From Burkholderiales bacterium (GTDB lineage: Bacteria > Pseudomonadota > Gammaproteobacteria > Burkholderiales > Usitatibacteraceae), in contig JADGRS010000186.1 in assembly GCA_017880705.1 (NCBI GenBank), positions 1 to 6,536 of the forward strand: a stretch of DNA of 6,536 bases, read 5' to 3'. The position numbers and the translations under genes are program-made. Under the pieces are notes generated by a model. That model did not search any database, had not been told where the DNA came from, and saw only the letters and a list, made by a program, of their open reading frames with translations. Positions 5,817-6,536 of this stretch are shown here, piece after piece. Position 1 is the first letter of the stretch. Each line of letters begins with the position of its first letter.

Positions 5817-6536
5817 GCGCCCTCCAGGAAAAATTTCTGCAGCTCGGCCACGAGAATATCGGGGGCCTCTTCGGGAATGTAGTGCCCGCCCGGCACGCCG
5901 TGCCCGCGCACATCATCGGCGACGCGCCGCCATTCGTCGAGCGGCTTGAAGCAACGCCCGATGATGCCATCTTCGCCCCACAGCGCGAGGAGCGGGCACG
6001 TCACGCGCCGGCCGGCGTCGCGGTCGCCGCGGTCCTGGACGAGGTCGATGGTCGCCGAGGCGCGATAGTCCTCGCACATCGCGTGGATCGCGCCCGCCGT
6101 GAAGCAGCGCTCGTACTCGGCCCACGCGTCGGGCGTGAAGGGCGCGAGCCCCGCCCTGCCCGCGCCCATCTTCTTCTTCAGGAAGAGCCTCGCATCGGCC
6201 GCGATCATCCGCTCGGGCAGGTGCTCCGGAAGGATGAGGAAGAACCAGTGCCAGTAGGCGCGCGCGAACGCTTCGTTGGTCTGCTCGTACATGGCGAGCG
6301 TAGGCGCGATGTCGAGGAGCGCCACCTTCGCCACGCGCGTGCCGTGGTCGACCGCGAGGCGGTGGGAAACGCGCGCGCCGCGATCGTGGCCGCACAGGAA
6401 GAAGCGCTCGTGGCCGAGCGCCGCCATCGCCTCGACCTGGTCCTTCGCCATCTCGCGCTTCGAGTAGGGCTCGTGCGTGGGGCTTCCCGGCGGCTTCGCG
6501 GAATCGCCGTAGCCGCGCAGGTCGGTCGCGACGACG
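5813..6536 (-). CDS. Alpha/beta hydrolase, fluoroacetate (haloacetate) dehalogenase-like, 5' end beyond the window
   Basis: The reading frame is open to the right edge, so this is a partial gene; the visible part is about 240 residues and lacks only the N-terminal strand region of a ~290-300 residue family. The internal ATG at 6451 is not the start, because the conserved VVATDLRGYGDSAKP lies upstream of it. Numbered from that Met, residues match the fluoroacetate dehalogenase set: nucleophile Asp23 in GHDRGARV, carboxylate-binding Arg24 and Arg27, acid Asp47 in LLDIAPT, halide-pocket His68-Trp69 and Tyr129 (in MCEDYRA), and catalytic His190 in GGHYIPEEAPD. Spacings Asp23-Asp47 and Asp23-His68 equal those I recall for the Rhodopseudomonas enzyme (110-134, 110-155). 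An Asp nucleophile plus the HW/Y halide triad argues against an esterase; epoxide hydrolase is the main alternative. It heads a minus-strand operon, its stop overlapping the dehydrogenase start by 4 bp. It would release glycolate- or hydroxyacid-type products; the substrate is unproven. Confidence 0.85.
   Translation of the reverse strand, partial: VVATDLRGYGDSAKPPGSPTHEPYSKREMAKDQVEAMAALGHERFFLCGHDRGARVSHRLAVDHGTRVAKVALLDIAPTLAMYEQTNEAFARAYWHWFFLILPEHLPERMIAADARLFLKKKMGAGRAGLAPFTPDAWAEYERCFTAGAIHAMCEDYRASATIDLVQDRGDRDAGRRVTCPLLALWGEDGIIGRCFKPLDEWRRVADDVRGHGVPGGHYIPEEAPDILVAELQKFFLEGA
5821..5825 (-). promoter_or_regulatory. Ribosome binding site deciding the GTG start of the dehydrogenase
   Basis: GGAGG on the minus strand, inside the last codons of the upstream hydrolase gene, lies 4 nt before the GTG at 5816. 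No nearby in-frame ATG competes, and the family N-terminus (MKNYRIAVVAGDGIG) starts here. Confidence 0.65.

Noticed and set aside
4561..5970. A 469-codon minus-strand frame over the dehydrogenase
   Set aside because: It is the +1 shadow of the dehydrogenase. It enters the hydrolase at one end and runs through the ACGCAGATGA repeat at the other.

Overview
This is a GC-rich window (about two thirds G+C) from a probable betaproteobacterium. The evidence is the codon usage, a Bug/TctC-type periplasmic binding protein (a family greatly expanded in Burkholderiales and relatives), and a signal-peptide-less gamma-glutamyltransferase-like hydrolase of a type common there. The placement is inferred from family distribution, not from a marker gene. 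The arrangement is ordinary accessory metabolism. I saw no phage, CRISPR array, transposase or defence system.

Left part (1-3181). A FeeM/GNAT-like acyltransferase (110-859, +) converges with a gamma-glutamyltransferase-family hydrolase (862-2445, -), with only 2 bp between the stop codons. The hydrolase diverges from a type II haloacid dehalogenase (2507-3181, +) across a 61-bp shared upstream region.

Middle (3182-3616). A 435-bp stretch has no convincing gene. It holds a GC hairpin just after the dehalogenase, a 140-bp inverted-repeat element (3252-3391) and a small hairpin flanked by direct repeats (3454-3489).

Right part (3617-6536). An apparent minus-strand operon reads from the right edge. 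It encodes an alpha/beta hydrolase with the fluoroacetate-dehalogenase catalytic set (partial), a D-malate/tartrate dehydrogenase-like enzyme that overlaps it by 4 bp, and, after a 196-bp gap, a Bug/TctC solute-binding protein. That gap contains a 138-bp palindromic element built from ACGCAGATGA units. Together these could serve uptake and oxidation of a hydroxy-dicarboxylate, with the hydrolase releasing a substrate by C-halogen or other cleavage. The substrate is inference.

The points most worth a second look are two mechanistically unrelated dehalogenase-type enzymes in one short window, two unrelated ~140-bp inverted-repeat elements bracketing the binding-protein gene, and an acyltransferase of the N-acyl amino acid synthase type with no obvious partner.
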